From Parapristionchus giblindavisi (Eukaryota; Nematoda; Chromadorea; Rhabditida; Diplogasteridae), in NCBI GenBank assembly GCA_943737045.1, contig CALSFV010000026.1:496001-560000 (forward strand): DNA of 64,000 bases, given 5' to 3'. The translations under genes were made by a program, and so were the position numbers. The notes beneath the pieces were generated by a model. That model had not been told where the DNA came from. It searched no databases and saw only the letters and a program-made list of their open reading frames with translations. How positions within the stretch are numbered: position 1 is the stretch's first letter; every line of letters begins with the position of its first letter. This document shows, one piece after another, positions 1 through 12,148 of the stretch.

Positions 1-248
1 GTGGTGTTAATTTCTTGTAAATGGAATTAGAAAAAAAGTTTAAAAAAAGGGTGTAAATTTTGTCCACTTGTAAATAGCATTGTAAAAAAGTAAAATATCT
101 CGGTTCTCTGACTAGTTAGAGACTTGAAACTTAAAAGCTTATAAACGAAGTTTCAAGTCTCTATATCTACAAAGAGCGGAGATATTTGCTTTTTACACGA
201 TTTTTCAGGAAAAAACTCGAACATTCTTTAAAAAGAAATTAACACCAC
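1..248. mobile_element. Palindromic MITE with 14-bp terminal repeats
   Basis: Perfect terminal inverted repeats of 14 bases lie at 1-14 (GTGGTGTTAATTTC) and 235-248. Inside, a second inverted pair (AGAGACTTGAAACTT near 117 and its complement near 150-163) makes the element fold on itself. There is no coding frame. The left end coincides with the window edge, so the target duplication cannot be read and the element may extend further left. Confidence 0.6.
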
Positions 249-2732
249 ATTACTTTTCTCAAGATGAAAGATCAAAGATCAAAGAATGAAAAATGTAATA
301 ACAAAATCACAACGTCCGTTGTTTCTTTAAAAAAGTTCCAGAAAAAAATCCGTCATTTAAGTCTATTTCTGTACGTTTTGTCCCGTTTATTATGCCTCTT
401 TTGCCCCATGCCTATTCTGTTATGTTAAGCTCGTTACATTCGGGCAAGTTAATGTTTGACATCAAAGATCAAAGATCAACTTCCTTACCGATGTGAGCGA
501 TTCCTCGATGACGTCATCAACATCGACATCAGATTCAGCATCCGACGCCGAGTCCGTATAAGTCTGAATCAGGCAATAACTTTTGTAGATAATACATTTT
601 TAGATAAATAAATAATTATAAAACCGCATTTTGAAAACAAATAACCTAGCTATTCGACCTATGGCGACAGATCAATCTATACTATAATAATTGCATTGAG
701 CCACATTACCACTAAAAAGCATTAGATAATACATCATCAGGCCCCTATAGAAGGCTGAAAATGGGAATCTTATGAGCTGTCGTCAAATTCTTTGCACAAA
801 TGTTTCACTTTTGTTCGTTTTTACGGTATGAAGAATTGCCTGAAAATGTCAAAATGTTTCTGAAATGCTTGAAAAATTTTCAAAAGGCAATTTTCAATTC
901 TACCCAACACTTTCATCCTTTCAGAATACCGCTTGTGATGCAGGGGTATTCAATATTCAAAAAGATAATAATACAAAAAATATATAATAATTTCCAATGA
1001 AGTTTCCCCGAATTACAATACAGAATCATATAATATAGAACTAGCAACCACGTTTAAATATCATGTATTCAAATTTTCAAAATCTTCTGAACTTTTTTTT
1101 CACAATTTGTGAGAAATGTTTCATTTTGACGGTGTTGACTGTGACTGATGAGTACGCGAATAATCTGAGCCTACGTTATAGTATATATGCATATTATTAA
1201 AGATGGTGGCCCGCGAATGTTAATATATATCACTGCATCCCTCTTGTGCGAATGCAAAGTGATATGCGAAGAGTTAGCTAAGCCACTCAGCAATTCCCTG
1301 AACCTGCCTGATGGTTCATTGATGTTTCTAGCGATCAATAAGCCAAATCAGCATAAAATAAATTGTGAACGGTAGGTAGAATAACTTTTGCTACGTTTCT
1401 GTGTTCACAGTTTGTTCACGAAAATATTCGTGGGACACCACCTTTAATACAACAGTTGTACTGAAAAGTATTTTTAAAATGATAAGCCATACCTCGAAAA
1501 CAGCGAGGATAAGTAATGACGCGAGAATCATGACTGAATCTTCCATGATCATCTTCCGAATGAAACTAAGGCCGAAATATTTTTAATAGGCGCAATCGAA
1601 ACATTTGCTATGGAGAGTGGGTTGTTTTGAAATGGATTCTAGTGTCCATCCCCACGCAGTTTAATGGGCGGGACAGCAATCGCTATATATCATGGAATAG
1701 CAAAAATTAGCCGAAAAATGAGAGTTAATAAATGCAGAACGTTTGATTTCTTCGTTAAGAGGGGCCTAGAGGATAACAGGAGGGACGGTCAATCCGGGCG
1801 GTTGGTGGGCTCGAAAGTTCGATCCACATAGGCGGGAATGGCAAAAATGATCCCTCTAAAAGTGCTTAAAGTTAGATAATTTTGTCTTCCCCCTCGTCTT
1901 CCAAGGGGTCAACCTTTGGATTGTGACAGGAAACCCGTAACGTTTTCATTAATCATAAAATGATTTTTACCCTAAAATATCTAGAAATATACTGAACTGT
2001 GAAAATCTTACGAGACAAATGCAACTTCCCATTTATGAAAATAACCAAATATAAATAATGTTAATAGTCATGATCGTTACGATCGCGGAGTACCAAATTA
2101 TTCGTTGATTCTAGCTTTTCTTCGACAAATCTTACAAAATGAAACCCTGCCCATTACTGAATTCACGCGTTTTCCTGAATGCGTGAACGTGAAAATTTTC
2201 ATTTGCTTCTATCCAGTTCGCACAAATAGCGCAGAGCGTGCCGGTTTTAGATAGGGCTTGACTGTATCGGACAAACACTCAGATTCTCGAATGCTCCAAT
2301 CCCAATAAAAACTTAAAATTGTAAATTGTATGTAAATAACATTCAGTTTTCAACATCTTGTGAATTCAAAAAAAAATTAACAAATTGTTCACTGTTTTTT
2401 TCAGTTTTAACCGTATACTAAGAGTTTCAAAGTCACCCCATAACGTACTCCGAAGCACAACTCAGTGTGGAGTGTATACAGTAATCTACATATTCATATT
2501 CCATCCCATGTCCCCGCATTTTGAATTCTTTAAATCAAGCATAAAAAGTGAAGAAAAGAAACATCAAAACAATGAAAGATGAGGTGAGATGACAAAACAA
2601 TCCAGGACGAATTGTGACTGGGAATCCTCAATAAATGTAGTCGAGCGAAGAGATTGGAGGAACAGAAGGAAGAAGGACCATCTAAATGAATGTAATTATA
2701 ATCAGTATACAAATGTTTATGAATTGAATGGC
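249..2732. other. AT-rich stretch with no recognised gene
   Basis: I see no coding region here. Frames are short and show no motif. Small direct repeats of AGATCAA occur at about 265-290 and 463-479. The sequence CTAGCTATTCGACCTATGG near 645 recurs near 7925 and belongs to a dispersed repeat. Confidence 0.4.
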
Positions 2733-2785
2733 AAAGAATCACTGGCCTAGCAGTGTCTTGAATAAGGGCTTGTACCTTTACATTT
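2733..2785 (+). mobile_element. Fragment of the SINE-like repeat at 15888
   Basis: The words CACTGGCCTAGCAGTG, CTTGAATAAGGGCTTGTACC and a TTTAC tail match the 3' half of the complete insertion at 15888-16039. Only the distal part is present, as expected for a 5'-truncated or eroded copy. Confidence 0.45.
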
Positions 2786-2847
2786 TTTTATTGCAAAGAA
2801 AGTTTGTGAGAAATTTTGCATTCACATAATTATTATAATAATTGATC

Positions 2848-3262
2848 ACAATGTTTCGCCCTATTTGCTGTGGTGATGTAAGCAGCAAAATTGTGCGTTA
2901 CCGTAATCCATGTGAGACGCGCGTAGTTACAGTACTTCGTTTTGGTTAGACGTTCATTCAGAAAAAGGTGCGCTTTAGATAATAGCATAAAAGGGTTAGG
3001 GCAATTAGCTTGGGGTGTGCCTTTAAAGGAGAGAGTAATCGCAGTTAATGAAACGGGTCGAATCATCTCACTCCTGTACGGAATTTAGATGAGTCTATAG
3101 ATTTCAGAGCCAGATCCATTTTTAGCTGATTTAAAATTACAAAAGTAACATTCGGAAACCGATGAAATAAAACAAAGGGTTTGAAAATTTTACAATTCGC
3201 GTCACAAAATGTTTCTGGCTGATTAGATTACGGTATTTGACAAAGGTTTCTCTCCATCACAC
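2848..3262. repeat. Dispersed repeat, copy 1 (copy 2 at 4922)
   Basis: About 410 bases align in the same orientation with 4922-5460, beginning ATGTTTCGCCCTATTT and ending near GACAAAGGTTTCT. This copy has a single divergent TTACGGTATTTGACAAAGG; in the second copy that phrase has expanded into the 35-bp array. No coding potential is seen. Confidence 0.6.
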
Positions 3263-3708
3263 ATGCTCACACAAAAATTCATTTAAAGTAATGGCCCCCT
3301 TGGCGGAATTATTACATTCTGGAAGGAAGGACAAATCAATCAATATAATCTCCAAGTCAATCAATACCTCAGGGTATTGTCCGTGATGGCGACGATACCC
3401 TCGGGACACTCGAGTGGAGTGTAACTGCAAAGAAGGGGATTACGGTAGCAGTAAGGCATCAATCGATAATCAATCGATCCAAAATCTATCGATACTTGCG
3501 TAGAGTGAGATGGAATCGATTCTGGAAATGATACAGGAGCCAAGAGCGAGATGAGGCGCACATGATCTGCAAGAAAAATCAATATTATTCGATCAATCGA
3601 TCAACAAAAAAATCCAATTATCGAACAATAATCAATAATAATAATAATCAAGAAATTATATTATTAGTTATTTAATTTTTTGGCGCTTTGGAACAAGCGT
3701 AGAATGTA
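3263..3708. other. No gene seen; ATCGATCAAT-rich sequence
   Basis: AT-rich DNA with many ATCAATCGAT words and no convincing frame. Confidence 0.3.
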
Positions 3709-3869
3709 CTCCGGTTTTGCATGGTAATATCACAGTAAGTAGCGCCCAGAAAGTAACTTACTTTTTTGCTATACACTTGTCAAATAGCAAAACAGTAACA
3801 AAACAATAAGTAAAAAGAAAGTTCATTTTAGAGCGCTACTTACTATAATATAACCCTGCAAAACCGGAG
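3709..3869. mobile_element. Palindromic MITE (CTCCGGTTTTGCA family)
   Basis: The left end CTCCGGTTTTGCATGG is answered by the right end CCCTGCAAAACCGGAG, giving about 20 bp of terminal inverted repeat with an AT-rich core containing AAGTAGCGC and its complement. The same words occur near 9130 and 12170 around the LINE, so this is a family. Confidence 0.55.
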
Positions 3870-3903
3870 AAGAGTTATGCACCGTTACATTTGCCTTACG
3901 TGC

Positions 3904-4482
3904 CTACGCCGTAACCCTCTCCGACGCGGCCGCTTTGAGAAGAGTATGCATAGCAAGCATAGCTTTTTTGATTCGATCATCAATGGAAGCTTGTTTTTTG
4001 AGGTTCGAACTAACTTGGACTCCTAAATCACGCATTTGTGAGACACACACTAGTTGAACGTTGTTTATTGAGTATGAGGAACACAAAGATCGAGAGCCAA
4101 TATGCAGATGGGTGCACTTTGGTGTAGATAAGGAGAGCTGATTTTGCATAGTCCAAAGAAATAGAGCATCAAGAGCAGATTGCATTTCGGATGCGCGATT
4201 AAGGTGTGAGTCTTTATCGTAGGAGATGTAAAGTTTGACGTCATCTGCATATGCTTGGATACGAAGATTGGGGAACACGGATAAAGTTTTTGATAGATCG
4301 GCAATGTAGAGAATGAAAAGGAATGGACCTAGTACACTACCCTGGGGTACACCAGACAAGACAGGGAAAGGGGAAGAAAGAGTTTGATTTAGTCTGACAG
4401 AAAATACACGATCTGATAAAAAGGAATACAGCCAATTGAGTAAATTATCAGATATTCCATAATGAGAACACTTGAAAAGCAA
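3904..4482 (-). pseudogene. Reverse transcriptase fragment of a non-LTR retrotransposon
   Basis: A 192-residue open frame carries the core of a LINE reverse transcriptase. It has the GVPQGSVLGPFLF block, then AYADDVKLY (the YADD catalytic motif), then the thumb-side DLGVQVS block. It lacks the endonuclease, the fingers and the 3' thumb. The upstream end stops at the 21-bp tandem array (4481) and the downstream end abuts the MITE at 3709-3869. It is a dead fragment, from a lineage different from the LINE at 9.2-12.1 kb (YADD against FADD). Confidence 0.8.
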
Positions 4483-4721
4483 TCAATAATCCCTACTAAT
4501 CAATCAATAATCCCTACTAATCAATCAATAATCCCTACTAATCAATCAATAATCCCTACTAATCAATCAATAATCCCTACTAATCAATCAATAATCCCTA
4601 CTAATCAATCAATAATCCCTACTAATCAATCAATAATCCCTACTAATCAATCAATAATCCCTGCTAATCAATCAGCAATCCCTACTAATCAATCAATAAT
4701 CCCTACTAATCAATCAATAAC
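4481..4721. repeat. 21-bp tandem repeat, about 11 copies
   Basis: The unit AATCAATAATCCCTACTAATC is repeated almost without change from 4481 to about 4721; the last copies carry single-base changes. It lies at the truncated end of the reverse transcriptase fragment. A 141-residue open frame crosses it only because 21 is a multiple of three. Confidence 0.9.
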
Positions 4722-4921
4722 TTCCACTTACCGCATCCATATGTTGGATCTTGACACGGAAGAGCTTCACGGGTCTCGTGCCCAGATATCTCGTCCTAGT
4801 GTCCAGCATATCTCCCGTCACGCTGTCTACCGTAGTGCGCAGAAGGCAGCCGTTCTGAAGGAGTACTTTCATAGGACGAATAGCTAGGGTATCGGTTTTC
4901 AAAATCCGGTTTGGTTTTCAA

Positions 4922-5460
4922 AACGATGTTTCGCCCTATTTTCTGTATCCCGTGATGTGGTGATGCAATCAGAAAAATTGTGCGCTACCATAAGAGAGTG
5001 AGAGGCGCGGAGTTACAGTACTTCATTTTGGTCAGGCGGACATTCAGAGAAAATTGCGCTTTAGATAATAGCATACAAGGATTAGGGCAAAGCCATGCTA
5101 CGGTTTTGTATTCATATTCATCACACACTATAAATGCACAGCCCAAGCTAATTTTACTCTCCGAATTGGCAGTACTCTCTTACAGACAAAGAGAGCTGTG
5201 GCCAGAGCAGAGAGTTCCAAATTAGATTGCGGTGTGCCTTAAAAAGGGGAGTAAATGAGGGTTGAATCATCTACTCCTGCACGGAATTTAGATGAGCCTA
5301 TAGATTACAGAACCAGATTCACATTTTAGCTGATGCTTTAAAATTACAAAAGTAACACTCGGATAACGATGAAATCCAGCAAAGGGTCTGTAAATTTTAC
5401 AATTCGCGCCAAAAAAAATCTAGTTTCTTTCTGAATAGAATACGGTATGTGACAAAGGTT
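4922..5460. repeat. Dispersed repeat, copy 2, with internal insertion
   Basis: Matches 2848-3262 but carries an extra block at about 5097-5222 absent from copy 1. Its right end runs straight into the 35-bp array, which appears to be an amplification of this repeat's own tail. Confidence 0.55.
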
Positions 5461-6300
5461 TCTTTCTGAATAGATTACGGTATGTGACAAAGGTTTCTTT
5501 CTGAATAGATTACGGTATGTGACAAAGGTTTCTTTCTGAATAGATTACGGTATGTGACAAAGGTTTCTTTCTGAATAGATTACGGTATGTGACAAAGGTT
5601 TCTTTCTGAATAGATTACGGTATGTGACAAAGGTTTCTTTCTGAATAGATTACGGTATGTGACAAAGGTTTCTTTCTGAATAGATTACGGTATGTGACAA
5701 AGGTTTCTTTCTGAATAGATTACGGTATGTGACAAAGGTTTCTTTCTGAATAGATTACGGTATGTGACAAAGGTTTCTTTCTGAATAGATTACGGTATGT
5801 GACAAAGGTTTCTTTCTGAATAGATTACGGTATGTGACAAAGGTTTCTTTCTGAATAGATTACGGTATGTGACAAAGGTTTCTTTCTGAATAGATTACGG
5901 TATGTGACAAAGGTTTCTTTCTGAATAGATTACGGTATGTGACAAAGGTTTCTTTCTGAATAGATTACGGTATGTGACAAAGGTTTCTTTCTGAATAGAT
6001 TACGGTATGTGACAAAGGTTTCTTTCTGAATAGATTACGGTATGTGACAAAGGTTTCTTTCTGAATAGATTACGGTATGTGACAAAGGTTTCTTTCTGAA
6101 TAGATTACGGTATGTGACAAAGGTTTCTTTCTGAATAGATTACGGTATGTGACAAAGGTTTCTTTCTGAATAGATTACGGTATGTGACAAAGGTTTCTTT
6201 CTGAATAGATTACTGTACGTGACAAAGGTTTCTTTCTGAATAGATTACTGTACGTGACAAAGGTTTCTTTCTGAATAGAATACGGTATGTGACAAAGGTT
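5421..6300. repeat. 35-bp tandem array, about 25 copies
   Basis: The unit starts TTTCTTTCTGAATAGATTAC and continues GGTATGTGACAAAGG, 35 bases. Central copies are identical; the last few show CTGTACG and ATAC variants, so homogenisation is strongest in the middle. Copy number by eye is about 25. Confidence 0.92.
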
Positions 6301-7816
6301 TTTCTCCCAATCGAAATGCTTTATTCATTAATAATAATAAAAAAAAACTATTACCTTTCATAGTTAAGATGAGTGAAGAGGAAGAGATTATCAACGAATC
6401 GATAAGAGCGATCGATGGTAGATCACATAATTTCCAATCAACCGTAGCCAAATAACGTCTGTCATGGATGCTGAAAATATTATAATGATTTTATGTTCCA
6501 TAGTAAACTAAGAAAATTTATATCCGAGTTACAATAACAAATCGGACCAGGAACCCTATCCCTATTTTTTATTAACCAATCGATACACGATAACCCTACA
6601 GTACAACCTTATCTACAGTAATAAATCAGTTTGGGAGTACTGCATAAACCAGCCATACTATGGCACCCGTTCAATATATCAAAGCTACAGTAACAAAGCA
6701 GATCAGGAATCCAACGATATCCCTAGTTCTTATTACCTAATCGATATCCGACAACAATACAGTATCGCTCCATCTACATTATGAAATCACTCTAGGAGTA
6801 CTACATTATCTAACAATACGCTGGTACCAGATGAATATATCAAAGCTAAAGAAACAAATCATATAAGACTATTCATTCATATCCTTAACTAATGAATACC
6901 ATAGCCCTACAGTATCAGATATCTACCAAAACGAAGATTCATGACTGACCGTCTACCGTAGCGTGTCCGCTTCCTTGGGAACACCTCACTAGAATTCGTC
7001 GTCAATATGTACATCATCGTCCATCATTCAATTATGCTGTAATCGATAATTTACCAATCAATAAATCAGCACGGCAATCTGGTTCAGTTATTTGGAAACG
7101 TCGTCCTAAACCAGTCGTGCGAAATCACTCGAAGTCGAACGAATTAATTTGAAATATTACAAACTAGAAAAAGAAGGGCGACGTTTCCCAATTCACGAAT
7201 CAATTCGCCTTATGAAATTGCATTCTCCCTCTATGACAGATAACAATAGAAAAGAGTTCACATAAATGAACTCATTTTCCATTAAAATAAAACACGAATA
7301 AACACACTTTATACACGAATTTGTATGATTTGAAGAATGAATAGGATGAAGCGTAGATCGGACATCATCGACTCATATAAAACGATTCCAAGATTCATCT
7401 AAATGATAAAAATCATTAATTGTTCAAAATCGAGTCACAAATAAAATCAATAGCTAATCAATATTTGAAGCCTGTACTACCCCTTCATCAACCAAAACAC
7501 CTTTTATCAATAAATCAGACAGGGAGTACTACATAATCTTTCAATATGCTGGTACCATATTAATCAATAGATACACTATTACCGTACAGTATCACCCCAT
7601 CTTCAGTAATATACCCTCATATCGGCGCCCATGTTTGAATAAAAGCAGTGAATGCAAGGAGATCACGGAAAGGTATAGAAATTCCCAAGCAAACATTTCT
7701 CTATTGACGGCCTAGTGGTCTACGGTGCGCTCAAAGACTGTAGCTCAACAGTCAATTCACAACCAGTTAATGTATATCATCTACAGCATAGGTCGAAAAG
7801 TATGGTACAAAGTAAG
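6301..7816. other. No gene; degenerate repeat of roughly 160 bp
   Basis: Three diverged units near 6532, 6696 and 6850, and a further piece near 7490-7610, share the phrases GGAGTACTACAT, CGCTGGTACC, ATATATCAAAGCTA and AATCGATA. No coding region is supported. They look like remains of an old satellite or repeated element. Confidence 0.4.
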
Positions 7817-7918
7817 CCTGACCGAATTTTGAGCCAAAATTTCACAAAAATCGAAAACCCTGACCGGATTTTGAGCCAAATTAGCCGAAAATCCGAAAAC
7901 CTGGCCGGATTTTGAAAA
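7817..7918. repeat. 42-bp tandem repeat, about 2.5 copies
   Basis: The phrase CCTGACCGGATTTTGAGCC recurs at 42-base spacing. It precedes GACCTAGCTATTCGACCTAT, a dispersed word also found near 645, with a related form near 4876. Confidence 0.5.
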
Positions 7919-8011
7919 CCGTTGACCTAGCTATTCGACCTATGGTGCTAACATAAGCAACTCTCTCACCGCCTACAAACCCCCGAGTATTCTCGTTTCA
8001 TATCCACTATA

Positions 8012-8177
8012 CACTGAGAGCAAACTTACCTGGCAAATCGTTACCCCGATACACTTTCCGGGCAAACGAATACCCCAAATGGTGAATTATTCAACGGCTG
8101 AATTCACCATTTGGGGTAATCGTTTGCCCGGAAAGTGTATCGGGGTAACGATTTGCCAGGTAAGTTTGCTCTCAGTG
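8012..8177. mobile_element. Palindromic MITE, CACTGAGAG family, TA target duplication
   Basis: The element starts CACTGAGAGCAAACTTACC and ends with the exact complement, flanked by TA on both sides. Nearly the whole 166 bases form one hairpin. The same ends bound the longer element at 18711-19434. The TA target and short ends suggest mobilisation by a Tc1/mariner-type transposase (inference). Confidence 0.75.
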
Positions 8178-8192
8178 TAATAAACAACATAC

Positions 8193-8321
8193 TCTTGAGC
8201 AGTTCGAGCGCCCTTCCCACTTGGGCACAAGCAGTACAATCTCGGGATGGATTGAGAACAAGTTCGGGTGGTAGTCAATGTGAATGACCTTGGAGAGCTC
8301 ACGATTCAGACGAGACAGATC
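8193..8321 (-). CDS. Single exon resembling TIM50 (inner membrane translocase)
   Basis: A 43-codon phase-0 exon on the minus strand lies between a TTGCAG acceptor and a GTATGT donor. Its translation starts DLSRLNRELSKVIHID and includes HPE and LVPKWEG. This is the LNR-L-KVI-ID---P--F---PEN----PKWEG signature of TIM50, the FCP/SCP-phosphatase-fold receptor of the mitochondrial TIM23 complex. After KWEG the usual acidic DL block is not present. I find no other TIM50 exon nearby, so this may be an isolated fragment or one exon of a gene with long, repeat-filled introns. Confidence 0.6.
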
Positions 8322-8421
8322 CTGCAATGAAGAATACATGAGTATTGTCATACATTTCCCAGTGACCGTAGTGCCGCAATGCCATTCTCTCTCCCACCCT
8401 CCCTCTCTCCCACCCTCCCTT

Positions 8422-8477
<56 letters not shown>
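8422..8477. repeat. (CT)n microsatellite
   Basis: About 27 CT dinucleotides following CCCTCCCT-rich sequence. Confidence 0.95.
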
Positions 8478-8761
8478 CCTCTTACTCATCAGCATAAGCA
8501 AGTGGGTTAGAACAATGCCGCAAAAGTAAAATGTGACCGCTTAGAGCTTATTCGCACTCTACTACTTAATTATAGTTTTTTCTTAGAAAACTTTTCCAAC
8601 ACAATTTATTTTTCATATTTCCTTGTCTTTCTTTATTTCTAATACAGCTCTTCAGGGATATTGGGAATACCGTGTCATCATCCCTTATCAATCAATATCA
8701 TGAAGGATACGGTAGTCATTCATTCGGTCAAAAAATCAATAATTTAATATCAATCGATAAC

Positions 8762-8890
8762 CTTAAGGTAGTTGATGCACTCGGGCGCACACAAGGCGAT
8801 GGGCGGCCTGAGCTTGGACGAGATCTCGTCCCTGTAGTAGTCTTTGCCCATTCCCATCCAGTGAGACAGACCAGAGTCGGAGATTTTCAC
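8762..8890 (-). CDS. Single exon of an ACK-family protein kinase, DFG replaced by DSG
   Basis: A 43-codon phase-0 exon lies between a TTTATAG acceptor and a GTTATC donor. It spans the activation segment of a protein kinase: VKISDSGLS, GKDYYRDEISSKLRPPIA and CAPECINYLK. The DYY activation-loop tyrosines and the CAPECINY word point to ACK/TNK2-type non-receptor tyrosine kinases (SID-3/ARK-1 in nematodes). The magnesium-binding DFG reads DSG, and the usual W before CAPE is L. Both changes suggest a decayed or catalytically altered copy. No HRD-bearing exon was found next to it. Confidence 0.6.
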
Positions 8891-8918
8891 CTATAAAATA
8901 TTAATGAATACGTATAAA

Positions 8919-9004
<86 letters not shown>
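8919..9004. repeat. (ATT)n microsatellite
   Basis: About 28 ATT triplets directly downstream of the kinase exon acceptor. Confidence 0.95.
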
Positions 9005-9222
9005 GTGTATCTGATGTAAGAAAAAAAGTTACACTCTAGCGGATTCCAAAATATCTTAACAAATCATAGACTTGCTGCAACCTCGATCCGCCAGGTAGAG
9101 CGCACTCAAGTGGCCGTATGCACTCTGGCTTTGCAGGGTAATATTATTTTAAGTAGCGCGCAAAAGTGACATACTTTATACTTACTTTTCTGCTACTGTT
9201 TTGCTATTTCATGAGAATATAG

Positions 9223-12148
9223 TTTATTTATTTATTTATTTATCGTACACCGCAAAGGTGTTTCAACAAGTACAGAATGTTCGAGTGCAAGAAAAAAATA
9301 TGTGAGAGAATAAAAATTATTAAAAGAGAGGTGGATGGGGATGGGGGGGGGAGGTGAGAGAACAATTGATCACGCCTTCTGCTACAGTCAGGAAGAGTGA
9401 AGAGGGGAGGAGCCTCTTGTGCGGTGGAGCAGCCGCAAATCCAATGTATATCGTATTGGATCTCTGAGTGAGCAGGGAGGGAGAGATCAAAGATCAAGTC
9501 GACCGGGAAGATGGGACGGGGATTACAAATTTGGGACAGCAACATCTAGTTTATTCGGAAGATCAGGGAAAACAATTAGATGACGTTTAATACAAGGGAT
9601 CGACAATTTAGGGTCACAAATTGTATGCAGTTTATTCAAAAATCGGGATGTTCTATGGGAGAATGATGCTTTTAGGTTTTCTCTATTGGACTTGGGGATG
9701 TGGAGAACAAAAGCATTTTGACGACGGCTAATAGATCGATATGTATAAAAACGACTAATAGGAAGGTCTACAGTACAAGCGAATATTTTAAGTGCTAGAA
9801 TGAGATCGGAAACAATTCGACGAACATAGAGACTAGGGAGTGCATAGAATGATAGTCTATTTGCATACGAAGGGCATACAATTTTAGAACGAGAACAACG
9901 ATAGAAAAGTAAGCGAGTAAATAAATGTTGAGCCTTTTCTAATCTACGGATTCTGCCTTTAGCTGAAGGGGACCAGACGGGGGAAGCATATTCTAATATG
10001 GGAATAATGAAAGATTGATAGGCACGAATATAAGGTTCAGGTAAAGTACATGTGACACTACGAAAGAGAAGGTAAATAAGAGATGAAGCTTTGTTGCAAA
10101 CAGTAGAGATGTGGGTATCGAAATTGAGAGATACATCAATAAGGACTCCTAGGTCCTTAACAGAAGTGGTGTGGGGTAGGTCAATAGAATTAAGTTGGTA
10201 CTTATGGTAGGGATTGTTTTTGCCTAAATAAATAACGTTGCATTTGTTTGTAGCAACTTCTAACTGCCATTTTTTGCAGTAATCTATGAAAGCCGATAAC
10301 CCCGACTGAAAATGGGAATGAGAATCAGATGGCGAAAGTGGGTCATAAGCAGTAAATAGTTTAACATCGTCAGCAAAAAGCCTACAGGAAAGACCAGGGA
10401 AGGGAGAAAATACCCGGGGAAGATCAAAAGTGTATAGCAAAAATAGAAGTGGACCCAAAACTGTACCTTGAGGAACACCAGAGATGACCTCTCTCTCATT
10501 AGAGAGAGAAGATCCAATACGAACTCTAAAACGTCTTTTATCCAAATATGCTGAAAACCACTTTAATAAACAATCACGAATGCCAAGTGAACGTAATTTA
10601 CATAATAACTTGGGATGAGATACTTTGTCGAAAGCCTTAGCAAGATCAATATAAGCGACATCTATACAACGATCACGATCGATATCTTCACGCCAGGACT
10701 GGGTACAATCAAGTAGTTGGGTAACAGTGGATTTATTACTAAGGAAACCATGTTGCTCGGAAGGAATAATATTGTGGATTTGACACCACCGTATTAGCTT
10801 TGGTTTGAGAAGCCTTTCCATTATTTTGGAAGGAATAGGTGTCAGGCTAATGGGGCGAAAATGAGAGACTAAGGAGGGGCTAGAAACTTTGGGGATGGGA
10901 ATGACTATAGAGGATTTCCAGAGGGATGGGATATCACCGAGCATGAGACTGTAATTAAATATGTGTGCAAGAGGTTCAGAGAGGGAGGCGAAACAATGCT
11001 TGAAAATAATGGAAGGAATATTATCGGAAGGAAGAGAACAAGATGTGGAGACTCGTTTGAGAAGGGGGGAAATGTCTTGGGGCAAAACAACTGAAACACG
11101 TAAGGTGGAGGAAATAGTGGAGGATGGTGAAGGCATGGTACCATCGTCACGAGTGAATACGGAAGTAAAATATTCAGACAGAGATTCAGCCTTGTCAAAA
11201 TCGCTAGTGACAGTGGAACCATCTGATCTAGTGAGAGAGGCTACAATCATTGACTTAGACTTAAAGCGAGTAGAGATGTAACGATAGAATGAACGACCAT
11301 GAGTTTTACAAAGTAGACGGTTTTCATAGTTACGAGTAAATTTTCGAATTTCGCGATCAAGCTTTAGAGAAACGGAATGAAACAATTCTTGTACGGGGCG
11401 GAGGTGTAACTTATCAAAAAGAGCACGCTTGTGAGCAAGAAGAGATTTAATGTGTGGGGGATAATGGTCAACAGATAGCGTTTGCTTCTTCAAAGGGACA
11501 AAAAGTGAAAAGAGAGAGTAGATATAAGAGCAGAAGCGATTATACATGTCCGAAATATCCAAAAAACCAGCAAAAATTTCCGCCCAGTCCGTCCCAAACA
11601 GTGCATTATCCAAGGCCGGAAAGTCAGTTTTGCGAAAATCATAGGTGTGCACTGCTATGGGAGGAGTGAGAGGAAAGTTGAAAAGGAAGGAAATTGAGGA
11701 ATGATCGGAATTACGGAAGGGTGCAGATAGAGAACAGTCAGTGACAACATTGGGAGGGGATAGAATGATATCCAAATAGTGATTATTAATAGAAGGTCCA
11801 GGGACAACTTGGGAAAGATCGAGATCTATGGCTATATCATGGAGAAGGGAAGCTTGTGAGGAAAGAGTATCAGGAGAGGACCAATCTATGTGCAAATTGA
11901 AATCTCCCAATATCACAACCTGATGTTGTACAGAAACTAAAGAAGATATTTCGTCAAAAAGTTGGATGTTTTGAGCGGTAGTGGTATTGGGTGGTCGATA
12001 GACAAGAATGAAGCGGGTAGGAACATGGGTGAGAGGAGAATGAATATCGATAACAAGAATATCACTGGATAATGTGGTGGAGGGGGAGATACGTGAAACG
12101 GGGATATGGTCACGGATAAGGATACAGACGCCACCACCACGATAGTGA
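9223..12148 (-). mobile_element. CR1/Jockey-like LINE, 5'-truncated, (TAAA)n tail
   Basis: Read on the minus strand, the element enters within its endonuclease domain near 12148, continues through a complete reverse transcriptase to 9523, then a short 3' region, and ends in a (TAAA)n tail at 9223-9242. A short tandem tail rather than poly(A) is typical of CR1/L2-type LINEs. The 5' truncation is the usual product of incomplete reverse transcription. The coding part is uninterrupted, so the insertion is not old. Confidence 0.8.
9523..12148 (-). CDS. Endonuclease-reverse transcriptase of the LINE (5' partial)
   Basis: The frame is open from the truncation point. The first internal ATG, at 11916, lies in the middle of the endonuclease and is not the true start. 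Endonuclease blocks: GGGVCILIRD, then FILVYRPPN, then VILGDFNLHIDW, then SDHSSISF with the catalytic SDH. Reverse transcriptase blocks: FRPISLTPIPSKIMER, AYIDLAKAFDKVSH, SGVPQGTVLGPLLF and FADDVKLF (FADD catalytic box), then the KDLGVLID thumb. The C-terminus has the RLEKAQHLFTRLLFYR and RRIVSDLILALKIF blocks usual in CR1/Jockey elements. It copies LINE RNA at a nicked target. No frameshift is seen in the remaining frame. Confidence 0.88.

Noticed and set aside
4462..4887. 141-residue open frame across the 21-bp array
   Set aside because: The frame exists because the unit length is a multiple of three; the protein is a run of one heptapeptide with no support elsewhere.
5421..6300. CRISPR array
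   Set aside because: The units are contiguous with no spacers, and the organism is eukaryotic. The same applies to the arrays at 12.6 and 19.6 kb.
6245..6451. Minus-strand exon near 6350
   Set aside because: The frame has no splice support or recognisable motif and overlaps the edge of the 35-bp array.
8172..8529. Arg/Glu- and Ser/Leu-rich frames over the CT repeat
   Set aside because: Low-complexity translation of a microsatellite on both strands.
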